A stretch of DNA of 18,491 nt from JAOPZW01 sp036379935 (GCA_036379935.1 DASVFT010000095.1:1-18491), one strand, 5' to 3'. Numbered from the stretch's first letter, positions 1-7,675 are shown. The notes: generated by a model from the sequence alone, not told the origin. Numbers and translations are program-made.

Positions 1-651
1 GTCGAGTCGCCGGCGGTCAGCCCGCCGCTCTCGGCCGTGCTCGACCTCACGGTGCTCGACCTCACCGCCGGGCGCACCGTGTTCGCCGGCAAGCTGGACC
101 AGCTGGGGACCGTCACGCTGGGCGACCTCGCCCAGGGCGAGCAGCGCCGCTACCGCTTCCTGATCGCCTTCCCGACCGGCCGCGCGCCGGCCGCCGACAA
201 CGCCTACCAGCTCACCTCGACGAGCGTCAGCTACGTCTGGACGGCCGGCGCCGCGGCGCCGGGCACCACGCCACCGCGGGTCCTATCCCCGCAGACGGCC
301 GGGCCGCCCACGCTCCACCGGCCCACGGCGCGGCTCACCGTGGCGCGCCGGCAGCGGCCGCGCGACGCGCGGCTGCGGGTGACGCTGGTCTGCCAGGCGC
401 GCTGTCGCGCGCGCGTGACCGCGAGGGCGACGGTGGGCCGCAAGCGGGTGCCGCTGCGCTCCGTCGCCCGGTCGGTCGCGCCCGCACGCCGGGTCGTGCT
501 GCGGCTGGCGCTCCCGCGGCGCGTGCGGGCCGCGCTGTCCGCGGGCCGATCGGTCGTGGTGCGCCTCCAGTTGCGGGCCACGATCGCCGGGCGCGTCGTG
601 ACGGTCCAGAGAACGGTGCGAGTGCTTCCCGTGCGGCGTTCGCGCTCGTAG
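1..651 (+). CDS. Secreted TasA/camelysin-like protein, C-terminal part (5' truncated by window edge)
   Basis: The frame is open from base 1 and ends at TAG 649-651, so the true start lies upstream; the in-frame GTG at 37 is internal. The visible N-terminal 80 or so residues (alternating hydrophobic strands, L-x-x-LGTVTLGDL, a 'pGE..RYRF' turn, then DNAYQLTSTSVSYVWTA) resemble the end of the TasA/camelysin (CalY) beta-sandwich found in secreted fibre or coat-associated proteins. A Pro/Thr/Ala linker follows, then about 105 residues that are extremely Arg-rich with regular beta-strand spacing and one Cys pair (VCQARC). Basic beta tails of this kind are common in secreted proteins of Solirubrobacterales and may bind wall polymers (inference). 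The signal peptide would be off-window. The gene is separated by 275 bp from the suf genes and is probably unrelated to them. The family call is from pattern only; a generic secreted beta protein is the alternative. Confidence 0.6.
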   Translation, partial: VESPAVSPPLSAVLDLTVLDLTAGRTVFAGKLDQLGTVTLGDLAQGEQRRYRFLIAFPTGRAPAADNAYQLTSTSVSYVWTAGAAAPGTTPPRVLSPQTAGPPTLHRPTARLTVARRQRPRDARLRVTLVCQARCRARVTARATVGRKRVPLRSVARSVAPARRVVLRLALPRRVRAALSAGRSVVVRLQLRATIAGRVVTVQRTVRVLPVRRSRS

Positions 652-793
652 GCGAGTGGCGACGCGCCAACCGTTCAATGAGCACCGCGCAGCCGCCGAT
701 AAGGCCCCGACGCCCGGCACTCGCTTCTCCCGCACTCCAGGCCGGCCGTCGCATCCGTCCCCAGTTCCAGCTCGGGGCGAACAGAGCCAAGCA

Positions 794-839
794 GCGGGAA
801 GGTCGGCCGGATGTGTCCGGGGATGGCTGACCTTCCCGC
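794..839 (+). other. Strong nested hairpin between gene 1 and the suf cluster
   Basis: An 11-bp perfect inverted repeat (GCGGGAAGGTC 794-804, GACCTTCCCGC 829-839) encloses a second stem, CCGGA 807-811 / TCCGG 816-820, with a TGTG tetraloop. It lies 143 bp after the stop of the secreted-protein gene and about 20 bp before the candidate -35 of the suf promoter. It lacks a T-tract. It could be a U-less terminator of the upstream gene, a protein-binding dyad, or part of a longer structured leader. Confidence 0.55.
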
Positions 840-858
840 GGGCTCCGCTGACCCGCCG

Positions 859-889
859 GCGACAGGCGACGTGCTCGCGCGGCTACAAT
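859..889 (+). promoter_or_regulatory. Candidate sigma-A-type promoter of the Rieske-sufB-sufD cluster
   Basis: TACAAT at 884-889 matches the -10 consensus at 5 of 6 positions in a very GC-rich background. GCGACA at 859-864 matches TTGACA at 4 of 6, with a 19-bp spacer that is slightly long. Transcription would start near 896, about 30 nt before the Rieske ATG. The -10 is the convincing part; the -35 is weak. Confidence 0.4.
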
Positions 890-891
890 TC

Positions 892-916
892 ATACCGTCC
901 AAGACGGATTTCGTAT
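892..916 (+). promoter_or_regulatory. Dyad at the predicted suf transcription start (candidate operator)
   Basis: CCGTC (895-899) and GACGG (903-907) form a perfect inverted repeat around CAA, flanked by ATAC (892-895) and GTAT (913-916), which are also complementary. The dyad immediately follows the candidate -10 box, where a repressor would block transcription. Suf operons are commonly repressed by Fe-S sensors (SufR, or Rrf2/IscR family), but no such regulator gene is in the window and the motif is not one I can assign to a family. Confidence 0.3.
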
Positions 917-926
917 CCAGGTACCC

Positions 927-1247
927 ATGCCCAGCGAGCTCATCGACGTCTGCCCGCTCTCCGAGCTCCCGCCCGGCGCCGTCCGCGTCGTCGAATGGGA
1001 GGACCTCGAGATCGGCGTCTTCAACTGCAATGGCGAGCTTCTCGCCATCGAGGATCGCTGCTCGCACGACAACGGGCCCCTGTTCGAGGGCGACGTCGAT
1101 CCCGACGCCTGCACCGTCGAGTGCCCGCGCCACGGCTCGCTCTTCGATCTGCACACCGGCAAGCCGCTGACGCTCCCCGCGTACGTTCCCGTCGACACGT
1201 TCCCGGTCGTCGTCGAAGACGACCTCGTCAAGGTGGAAGTGGAGTAA
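927..1247 (+). CDS. Rieske [2Fe-2S] ferredoxin, SUF-associated
   Basis: This is a 106-residue stand-alone Rieske protein. The two cluster-binding motifs are intact: C45-S-H47 and C66-P-R-H69, the standard CxH...CxxH arrangement that holds a [2Fe-2S] cluster with two Cys and two His. The size and the 'LPPGAVRVVEWEDLEIGVFNCNG' beta start match the NirD/biphenyl-dioxygenase ferredoxin-type family rather than a membrane-bound bc1 Rieske protein: there is no membrane anchor or signal, so it is cytoplasmic. It starts at ATG 927 and is the first gene of the suf cluster, 4 bp before sufB (TAA 1245-1247, ATG 1252), so the two are probably co-transcribed and coupled. Proteins of this type are often encoded with actinobacterial suf genes and are thought to donate electrons or accept clusters; the exact role here is inferred. 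Confidence 0.9.
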   Translation: MPSELIDVCPLSELPPGAVRVVEWEDLEIGVFNCNGELLAIEDRCSHDNGPLFEGDVDPDACTVECPRHGSLFDLHTGKPLTLPAYVPVDTFPVVVEDDLVKVEVE

Positions 1248-1251
1248 TCCG

Positions 1252-2700
<1,449 letters not shown>

Positions 2701-2744
2701 ATCGCCCGACCTCGCGGGCCCTCGCGGCCGCTGCCGGCGTCCTC

Positions 2745-2778
2745 GGGGGTGGGCCGTGCGGAGCACTGTCCCACCCCC
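2745..2778 (+). other. Strong hairpin in the sufB-sufD intergenic gap
   Basis: The outer stem is a perfect 9-bp repeat, GGGGGTGGG (2745-2753) with CCCACCCCC (2770-2778). The inner stem is GTGC (2756-2759) with GCAC (2763-2766) around a GGA loop, with a small internal loop CC/TGT. No T-run follows, so it is not a classical intrinsic terminator. It begins 45 bp after the sufB stop and ends 68 bp before the sufD ATG. It could act as an mRNA-stability or 3'-end-protecting element, or as a partial terminator setting the sufB:sufD ratio. Confidence 0.6.
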
Positions 2779-2846
2779 TGCGTCCTTGGCAGCGACCACG
2801 ATGGCTCCGCGATCTCGGACGATCTCCCTGGTACTTAGGATTTTCC

Positions 2847-4028
2847 ATGGCTCTGACTGATTCCGCTTCCCTTTCCCTTACGGCCCGTCGACAGGCCGCT
2901 CTCGAGCGCCTCAAGGCGCTCGAGCTGCCGACCTTCCGCGGGACGCCCGGCTGGGAGTTCACGCCGATCGAGAAGCTGGACCTCGACGCCTTCCCGGTCG
3001 CCTCGGGCGGGACGGCACCCAGCTCGTTCGGCTTGGACGAGGCCGCGCCGGAGGGCGCGACCGTCATGCCGCTCGCGCAGGCCGCCCAGGAGCATCCCGA
3101 GCTCGTCGAGCGTCACCTGGGCTCGCTCGTGCGCGGCGACACGCCGTTCGTGGCGCGCAACGACGCGCACTGGACCGACGGCACCTTCGTCCACGTCCCT
3201 CGCGGCGTGACGGTTGAGGCGCCGATCGTCGTCTCCACTGCCCAGGAGCAGGCGGGGACGGCGCTGCACTGGCGGCTGCTGGTGGTCCTCGAGGAGGGGG
3301 CGCAGGCCTCGGTCTGGCACGAGTCGACCTCGGCGGCGGACGCGCTCGTCAATGGCGTCGTCGAGCTCGTGGTCGGCCAGAACGCGCGGCTGCGCTTCGT
3401 CGACCTCCAGGATCTCGAGGAATCGAGCTGGGTCTTCGGCTCGCAGCGCGCGACGGTCGAGCGCGACGGCTCGCTGGACTGGATCACGCTGGGCTTCGGC
3501 TCGGCCAACGGCAAGGTCTTCCAGGAGACCCAGCTCGCGGGTCCCGGCGCCCACGGCTCGGTCACCGGCGCGTACGCCACGCGCGGGCGCCAGCACCTCG
3601 ACTTCGACACGCTCCAGGAGCACGCCGCGCCCGACACCACGAGCGACCTCGCCTTCCGCGGCATCCTCGCCGACCGCTCGAGCGCGGTGTGGCGCGGGAT
3701 GATCAAGGTCGATCCCGGAGCCCAGCGCACCGACGCGTTCCAGGAGTCGCGCAACCTGCTGTTGAGCAAGCGTGCGCACGCCGACGCGATCCCCGGCCTG
3801 GAGATCCTCGCCAACGACGTGCGCTGCACTCACGCGGCGGCCATCGCCCAGATCGACCGCGAGCAGCTGTTCTACCTGCGCTCGCACGGGCTGCCCGAGC
3901 CCGACGCCCAGCGGCTGGTCATCGAGGGCTTCCTCCAGGCGCTCGTCGAGCGGTTGGAGGCGGGCCCGGTCCGGGAGGCCGTCGGCGCCGCGCTCGAGCG
4001 CCGCCTCGCCGCCGTGCTCGGCGCCTAG
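2847..4028 (+). CDS. sufD: Fe-S cluster assembly protein SufD
   Basis: SufD is 393 residues, the SufB paralogue that partners it in the SufBC2D complex and is needed for iron acquisition. The start is ATG 2847, chosen because AGGA at 2837-2840 gives 6-nt spacing and the protein then begins in the usual 'LTARRQAALERLKALELPTFRGTPGWEFTP' manner, where the P-x-x-x-x-E-x-W/G-x-E-F-T motif recruits the helical N-domain. C327-T-H329 lies at the position of E. coli SufD C358/H360, the His implicated in cluster formation at the SufB-SufD interface. 'REQLFYLRSHGLPEPDAQRLVIEGFLQ' is the standard C-terminal block. The usual CxHG glycine after the His is Ala here. The gene ends on a CTAG shared with the convergent alkB-like gene, and no sufC follows. 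Confidence 0.95.
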   Translation: MALTDSASLSLTARRQAALERLKALELPTFRGTPGWEFTPIEKLDLDAFPVASGGTAPSSFGLDEAAPEGATVMPLAQAAQEHPELVERHLGSLVRGDTPFVARNDAHWTDGTFVHVPRGVTVEAPIVVSTAQEQAGTALHWRLLVVLEEGAQASVWHESTSAADALVNGVVELVVGQNARLRFVDLQDLEESSWVFGSQRATVERDGSLDWITLGFGSANGKVFQETQLAGPGAHGSVTGAYATRGRQHLDFDTLQEHAAPDTTSDLAFRGILADRSSAVWRGMIKVDPGAQRTDAFQESRNLLLSKRAHADAIPGLEILANDVRCTHAAAIAQIDREQLFYLRSHGLPEPDAQRLVIEGFLQALVERLEAGPVREAVGAALERRLAAVLGA

Positions 4029-4624
4029 CTGGCGCGGTTGCGCCGCAGCGTCCGGAAGGTCACCGAGTAGCGCAGGTCGTTCGTGGCCGGGATCGCGTGC
4101 TGCCACGACCAGCGCGCCGCACCCGAGAGCAGGTAGGCGGAGCGAGGGTCGAGGTCGATCGCCTCGATCTCGCGCTGGTCCTCGACCGTGCGGCGGAAGC
4201 GCATGCGGCAGGTGGCGCGCAGCGAGACGCCGGCGATCTTCGAGCCGAACATGGGCGCGTCGCGGTGCCAGCCGATGCCGGCGCCCGGCGGGTAGCGCGA
4301 GACGAGCGTCTGCACGAGGTCGGCCGGGTCGCGATCCATGAGCTCGGCGCAGCGGTCGCGCAGCCACTCCATGTCGAGCGGCAGCGGATCGGTGGGGACG
4401 AGCTCGCCGCCCTCGTAGTCGTAGTCCAGGCCGTAGTGGCGAACCGTCCGCTTCGCGGTCTGGCCCCGCATGACCACCGGCTGCCAGTCGAGGTCCTCGA
4501 ACAGCTCGACGAGCCGCCGCTGCTCGTCGGGCGCGACGAAGTCCTCGCGGTAGGCGAGGCCATCGGGGAGGCGGCGGGTCGACGAGACGGTCATCTCACC
4601 GAGGTTATGACCGCGAGGCGCCAT
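4025..4624 (-). CDS. AlkB-like 2-oxoglutarate/Fe(II)-dependent dioxygenase
   Basis: The product has up to 199 residues. The Fe(II) facial triad is visible as H120-R-D122 (in GIGWHRDAP) and H176 (in WQHAI). R185 and R191 in RYSVTFR form the R-x5-R that binds 2-oxoglutarate in AlkB proteins. 'YPPGAGIGWHRDAPMFG' and 'LLSGAARWSWQHAI' are typical of AlkB homologues that oxidatively demethylate alkylated bases, although substrate choice (DNA, RNA or protein) cannot be read from sequence. The start is uncertain: ATG 4624 gives 199 residues without a clear Shine-Dalgarno, while ATG 4594 (residue 11) is also possible, in which case the residue numbers drop by 10. It lies 44 bp downstream of a DHFR-like gene on the same strand, so co-transcription is plausible. 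Its stop overlaps that of sufD. Confidence 0.88.
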   Translation of the reverse strand: MAPRGHNLGEMTVSSTRRLPDGLAYREDFVAPDEQRRLVELFEDLDWQPVVMRGQTAKRTVRHYGLDYDYEGGELVPTDPLPLDMEWLRDRCAELMDRDPADLVQTLVSRYPPGAGIGWHRDAPMFGSKIAGVSLRATCRMRFRRTVEDQREIEAIDLDPRSAYLLSGAARWSWQHAIPATNDLRYSVTFRTLRRNRAS

Positions 4625-4658
4625 GAACCATGCGGCGTTGCGGGCGTGGGGCGCGGCC

Positions 4659-4676
4659 GCCGCTGTCCTCAGCGGC
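4659..4676 (-). other. Hairpin over the stop codon of the DHFR-like gene
   Basis: GCCGCTG (4659-4665) and CAGCGGC (4670-4676) pair around a 4-nt loop, overlapping the stop of the minus-strand DHFR-like gene (TGA on the complement of 4669-4671). It sits in the 44-bp gap before the alkB-like gene. It has no T-tract, so it may be a weak terminator or a processing/stability hairpin. Confidence 0.3.
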
Positions 4677-5283
4677 CGCCAGCCGCGCCGACGCGATACC
4701 GGATGTGCGTCGCGTTCGGCGAGTGGATGACCTCCACTGGCTCAAGGCCGGGGTCGTCAACGCCGTCGAAGAGGCGTTCGCCGGCGCCGAGGAGCACCGG
4801 CGCCACGTCGAGGACGAGCTCGTCGATCACGCCGGCGGCGAAGGCCTGGCGGACCGTCGACGCCCCGCCGGCGATGTCGACACCGTCCTCGCCCGCTGCC
4901 GCCCGGGCCTGAGCGAACGCGGCGTCAAAGCCGTCGGTGACGAAGTGGAACGTCGTTCCGCCCGCCATCTCGATCGGCTCACGCCGATGGTGGGTGAGCA
5001 CGAAGACCGGAGCGTGGTACGGCGGCTCGTCGCCCCACCAGCCACGCCAGTCCGCGTCCCAGCCGCCGCGGATCGGCCCGAACATGTTGCGCCCCATCAC
5101 GTACGCGCCTCTCGGCCGCATGAGCAGATCGCGCGCCGCCGCATCCGCCTCGTGCAGCGGCTCCCCGAGGTGCCATGTGTGCAGCCGCATACCGCCCACG
5201 CCGATCGGGTCGTCGGATGACTGGTGCGGCCCCGCGACGAAGCCGTCGAGGGAAACGGACATGTGGCAGGTGGTGAGCGTCAT
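4669..5283 (-). CDS. Dihydrofolate reductase-like protein (RibD C-terminal domain family), copy 1
   Basis: This 204-residue protein is made of a single RibD_C/DHFR-like Rossmann domain. Marks of the family are the N-terminal 'CHMSVSLDGFVAG' strand and turn, 'GAYVMGRNMFGP' (nucleotide-binding helix), 'PVFVLTHHRREP', and the C-terminal 'VDIAGGASTVRQAFAAGVIDELVLDVAPVLLGAGERLF' block, where GGAS/T contacts NADPH. These proteins are predicted NAD(P)H-dependent reductases of pterin- or pyrimidine-like substrates; few have known substrates, and true folate activity should not be assumed. The start is ATG 5283. It is divergent from the VOC gene (132-bp gap) and upstream of the alkB-like gene. A second, only distantly similar member lies at 7039-7611. 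Confidence 0.88.
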   Translation of the reverse strand: MTLTTCHMSVSLDGFVAGPHQSSDDPIGVGGMRLHTWHLGEPLHEADAAARDLLMRPRGAYVMGRNMFGPIRGGWDADWRGWWGDEPPYHAPVFVLTHHRREPIEMAGGTTFHFVTDGFDAAFAQARAAAGEDGVDIAGGASTVRQAFAAGVIDELVLDVAPVLLGAGERLFDGVDDPGLEPVEVIHSPNATHIRYRVGAAGGR

Positions 5284-5415
5284 GAAGACGAAGACCGCCG
5301 GCGCCGTGCGAACTCATCGGTCCGCGATTGCGGGGGTCGCCCAACGGCAGGACGACGCCTGCAGCCTACGCGCCGCGGCCGGCGCGCGCTCTCCCAACAA
5401 AGGGAGAATGGGCAC

Positions 5416-5856
5416 ATGGCACTCAGACGGATGGACAACGTCGGCATCGTCGTCGAGGACCTGGAAGCGACGGTCGAGTTCTTCCGCGAGCTCGGCCTCC
5501 ATCTCGAAGGACGAGCCATGGTGGAAGGCGAGTGGGCAGGGCGCGTCACTGGACTGGGCGACCAGCGCGTCGAGATCGCCATGATGCGCACACCCGACGG
5601 CCACGGCCGGCTCGAGCTCTCGCGCTTCCTCACGCCGCGTGTGGTTGCCGATCACCGCAACGCCCCGGTGAACGCCCTCGGCTACCTGCGTGTCATGTTC
5701 GCCGTGGACGACATCGACGAGACGCTCGCCCGGCTCCGCAAGCACGGCGCGACGCTCGTCAGCAGCGAAGTCGTCCAGTACGGAGACTCGATCCGGCTCT
5801 GCTACATCCGCGGGCCGGAAGGCCTTCTCATCGGGCTCGCCCAAGAACGAGCCTGA
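5416..5856 (+). CDS. VOC (glyoxalase/bleomycin-resistance) family protein
   Basis: The product has 146 residues. The start at ATG 5416 is fixed by AGGGAGAA (5401-5408) with 7-nt spacing and by the typical VOC opening 'RRMDNVGIVVEDLEATVEFFRELGL'. Two beta-alpha-beta-beta-beta modules are visible: residues 5-65 (ending in RVEIAMMRTPDGHGRLELSRF) and 80-146 (LGYLRVMFAVDDIDETLARLRKHGATLVSS...RLCYIRGPEGLLIGLAQE). The first-strand metal-ligand position of glyoxalase I is Asn here (DNVGIVV), while the E in GRLELSRF and the late EGLLIGL segment occupy the other usual metal sites. The substrate cannot be told: lactoylglutathione lyase, epoxide thiol transferase and antibiotic-binding proteins share the fold. 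It is followed 58 bp later by the FrnE-like gene, so it probably starts a three-gene plus-strand group. Confidence 0.9.
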   Translation: MALRRMDNVGIVVEDLEATVEFFRELGLHLEGRAMVEGEWAGRVTGLGDQRVEIAMMRTPDGHGRLELSRFLTPRVVADHRNAPVNALGYLRVMFAVDDIDETLARLRKHGATLVSSEVVQYGDSIRLCYIRGPEGLLIGLAQERA

Positions 5857-5914
5857 GCGCCGGTCGGATCCAAGCTCGGTACCGTTGTCTAAGCAACGAG
5901 TTGGGGATTCGCCC

Positions 5915-6601
5915 GTGCACGTCGAGATCTGGTCCGACATCGTCTGTCCCTGGTGCTACGTCGGTAAGCGCCGGTTCGAGGCTGCGCTGGCGGCGCTCGA
6001 GCAACGCGACGACGTCCGAGTGACCTGGCGCAGCTTCGAGCTCGATCCGCACGCGCCGCGCGAGCGCGAGGTGGACAGCGCGACCCATCTCGCCGAGAAG
6101 TACGGGATCACGGTCGAGGAGGCGCGTGCGAGCCAGCAGAATCTCGCCGAGGTCGCGGCGGCGGATGGCCTGGACATGCGCTTCGACCGCGCACGTGGCG
6201 GCAACACGTTCGATGGCCACCGGCTGGTGCACCTTGCGGCGTCGCACGGTCAGCAGGACGCGATGAAGGAACGGCTGATGCGCGCCTACTTCACCGAGGG
6301 CGAGCCGATCGGCGACGCGAAGGCGCTCGTTCGGCTCGCGGGCGAGGTCGGCCTCTCGGGGGACGAGGTCCGCGACGTACTCGGCAGCGACCGCTACGCC
6401 GCTGAGGTCCGAGCGGACGAGAGCACCGCCATGGCGCTGGGGATCACCGCCGTGCCGTTCTTCGTCGTCGATCGCAAGATGGGCGCTGCCGGCGCGCACC
6501 CGCCAGACGCTCTGCTCGAGCTGCTTCGCCGCGGGTGGGAGGCACGTCCGGCGATCGACCTCCTCGCCACGGGCGCGAGCTGCGACGTCGACGGCTGCTG
6601 A
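5915..6601 (+). CDS. FrnE-like DsbA family dithiol-disulfide oxidoreductase
   Basis: The product is 228 residues from GTG 5915, supported by GGGGA at 5903-5907 with 7-nt spacing; a TTG at 5885 would add ten residues. It has a thioredoxin fold with a helical insertion. The active site is C11-P-W-C14 in 'WSDIVCPWCYVGKRRFE', the insert spans about residues 45-150, and the cis-proline is P181 in 'GITAVPFFVVD'. There is no signal peptide, so it is cytoplasmic, as expected for FrnE/2-hydroxychromene isomerase-type DsbA proteins. The last residues are C223-D-V-D-G-C228, a CX4C motif like the second thiol pair described in Deinococcus radiodurans FrnE. A role in thiol homeostasis or oxidative stress is inferred from family. 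It is flanked by VOC and cupin genes on the same strand. Confidence 0.92.
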   Translation: MHVEIWSDIVCPWCYVGKRRFEAALAALEQRDDVRVTWRSFELDPHAPREREVDSATHLAEKYGITVEEARASQQNLAEVAAADGLDMRFDRARGGNTFDGHRLVHLAASHGQQDAMKERLMRAYFTEGEPIGDAKALVRLAGEVGLSGDEVRDVLGSDRYAAEVRADESTAMALGITAVPFFVVDRKMGAAGAHPPDALLELLRRGWEARPAIDLLATGASCDVDGC

Positions 6602-6663
6602 GGCTTGCACCCGATCGCTGAGCGCGCGAGGATCGTCCGGTCGATCGACGAGAGGAGACGGTC

Positions 6664-7026
6664 GTGGCTGGTGTGCAATCGCGCGACTTTGATTCGCCTG
6701 ACGAGACGAGGACGCCCGACAAGACGCAGGTGGACGTGGTTCGGATGGGCGCGACGACGGCTGCGCGGTTCGCCTTCGAGCCAGGCTGGCGCTGGTCGGA
6801 GTGCGTGAAGCCGGTTGCCGGAACCGAGAGCTGCCAGGCTCGCCACGTCGGTGTTGTGCACTCCGGCCGGCTGGCCATCAAGCACGAGGACGGCACCGAG
6901 GTCGAGATCGGCCCGGGCGACGCGTACGTCATCGAGCCGGGCCACGACGCGTGGGTACTTGGCGACGAGCGGTTCGTCGGGTTCGAGTTCGAGTCGCGGG
7001 CGGCGGAGGAGTACGCGAAGAGCTGA
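6664..7026 (+). CDS. Small cupin-domain protein
   Basis: The product has 120 residues and starts at GTG 6664, preceded by AGGAGA (6653-6658) at 5-nt spacing. It is a single cupin barrel: motif 1 is around 'CQARHVGVVHSGRLAIKHEDGTE' and motif 2 around 'IGPGDAYVIEPGHDAWVLGDE'. Several His residues could bind a metal, but the first motif departs from the usual HxH, so a metal site is uncertain. The 'FEPGWRWSECVKPVAGTESCQARHVGVVHSGRLAI' arrangement recurs in small actinobacterial cupins of unknown substrate. It lies 62 bp downstream of the FrnE-like gene and probably belongs to the same plus-strand transcription unit. It ends 12 bp from the stop of the convergent DHFR-like gene. I cannot give a specific function. 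Confidence 0.85.
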   Translation: MAGVQSRDFDSPDETRTPDKTQVDVVRMGATTAARFAFEPGWRWSECVKPVAGTESCQARHVGVVHSGRLAIKHEDGTEVEIGPGDAYVIEPGHDAWVLGDERFVGFEFESRAAEEYAKS

Positions 7027-7038
7027 GCCGATGCCGGT

Positions 7039-7611
7039 TCAGGCGGCCCGCTCGTAGACGAGCACGGCGACACCGTCGCCCACGACCTTCGCCTCCTTGA
7101 GCCGCAGGGTGCGTCGCTCGGGCGTCTCGCCGAAGGCCTTCTTGCCTGTCCCAAGGATCACCGGGAAGACCATCAGGTTGATCTGGTCGACGAGGTCGCT
7201 CTCGATCAGCTCCTGGACGAGCTGGTGGCTGCCGGGCACCTGCAGCTCGCCGTCGAACTCCTCCTTGAGCCTGCGGACCTCGGCCGTCGCGTCGCCGCCG
7301 TCCAGGACCGTCGTGTTGTGCCACTCGGGGTCCTTGAGCGTCGTCGAGACGACGAACTTCGGCATCGAGTTGAACTTGTCGGCGAACTCGCCCTCGCGCT
7401 GCGGCCATGCGCCGGCGAAGCTCTCATAGGTGCGCCGGCCGAGCAGCAGCGCGTCGGCCTGCATCGTCTCGTCCAGCTTGAACTGGTTGCCGTCGTCTCC
7501 TCGGTCGAACTCGAAGGTCCAACCGGGGTACTTGAAGTCAGGCTCGCCTCCCGGTGCCTCCATCACGCCGTCGAGCGACACGAACTCGGTCACGACGATT
7601 CTTGCGGGCAT
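7039..7611 (-). CDS. Dihydrofolate reductase-like protein (RibD C-terminal domain family), copy 2
   Basis: The product is 190 residues from ATG 7611. This start is preferred because on the minus strand GGGAG (complement of 7619-7623) precedes it by 7 nt and the domain begins at once (ARIVVTEFVSLDGVMEAPGG). An ATG at 7653 would add 14 residues but has no Shine-Dalgarno and lies inside a palindrome. Hallmarks are 'ADALLLGRRTYESFAGAWP', 'KFVVSTTLKDPEWHNTTVL', 'QVPGSHQLVQELIESDLVDQINLMVFPVILGTGKKAF'. The GS/T loop plus 'D-x-x-x-x-x-x-P-V-x-L-G-x-G' tail is the NADPH-binding RibD_C signature. It is predicted to be an NAD(P)H-dependent reductase with unknown substrate. It is not a close duplicate of the 4669-5283 gene: only the motif positions agree. 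A strong inverted repeat at 7635-7659 sits in its upstream region. Confidence 0.9.
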   Translation of the reverse strand: MPARIVVTEFVSLDGVMEAPGGEPDFKYPGWTFEFDRGDDGNQFKLDETMQADALLLGRRTYESFAGAWPQREGEFADKFNSMPKFVVSTTLKDPEWHNTTVLDGGDATAEVRRLKEEFDGELQVPGSHQLVQELIESDLVDQINLMVFPVILGTGKKAFGETPERRTLRLKEAKVVGDGVAVLVYERAA

Positions 7612-7634
7612 CTTCGATCTCCCTTGCTCGGGTA

Positions 7635-7659
7635 CCGGCTTGTCATCTGACAAGACCGG
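7635..7659 (-). promoter_or_regulatory. Palindromic operator candidate upstream of DHFR-like gene 2
   Basis: CTTGTCATCTGACAAG (7639-7654) has perfect 7-bp arms around TC. Outer CCGG arms (7635-7638, 7656-7659) extend it with one unpaired A. It lies 24-48 nt upstream of the chosen ATG at 7611. The short centre and long arms suit a homodimeric repressor (TetR, MarR or GntR type) better than an RNA hairpin. No regulator gene is adjacent. Confidence 0.45.
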
Positions 7660-7675
7660 CGCCGGCGCGCGAAAT

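Noticed and set aside
4653..4679. Two GCGGCCGC copies as a recombination or attachment site
   Set aside because: 8-bp self-complementary GC words recur in such GC-rich DNA; no integrase or target gene is nearby.
5328..5358. tRNA-like 5' half (GGGGGTCGCCCAACGGCAGG resembles an acceptor plus D-arm)
   Set aside because: The D-stem has a mismatch, no anticodon stem-loop of proper spacing follows, and there is no GTTCRA T-loop or matching 3' acceptor strand within 100 nt. At best an old fragment; most likely chance.
5866..5883. Polylinker-like string with BamHI and KpnI sites (GGATCC, AAGCTC, GGTACC)
   Set aside because: It resembles part of common vector cloning sites but differs at one base, lacks any flanking vector sequence, and sits between two native genes with normal spacing. 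Coincidence is more likely than contamination.
5883..5898. Hairpin CGTTG-TCTAAG-CAACG before the FrnE-like gene
   Set aside because: Only 5 bp of stem, no T-run; too weak to call a terminator or attenuator.
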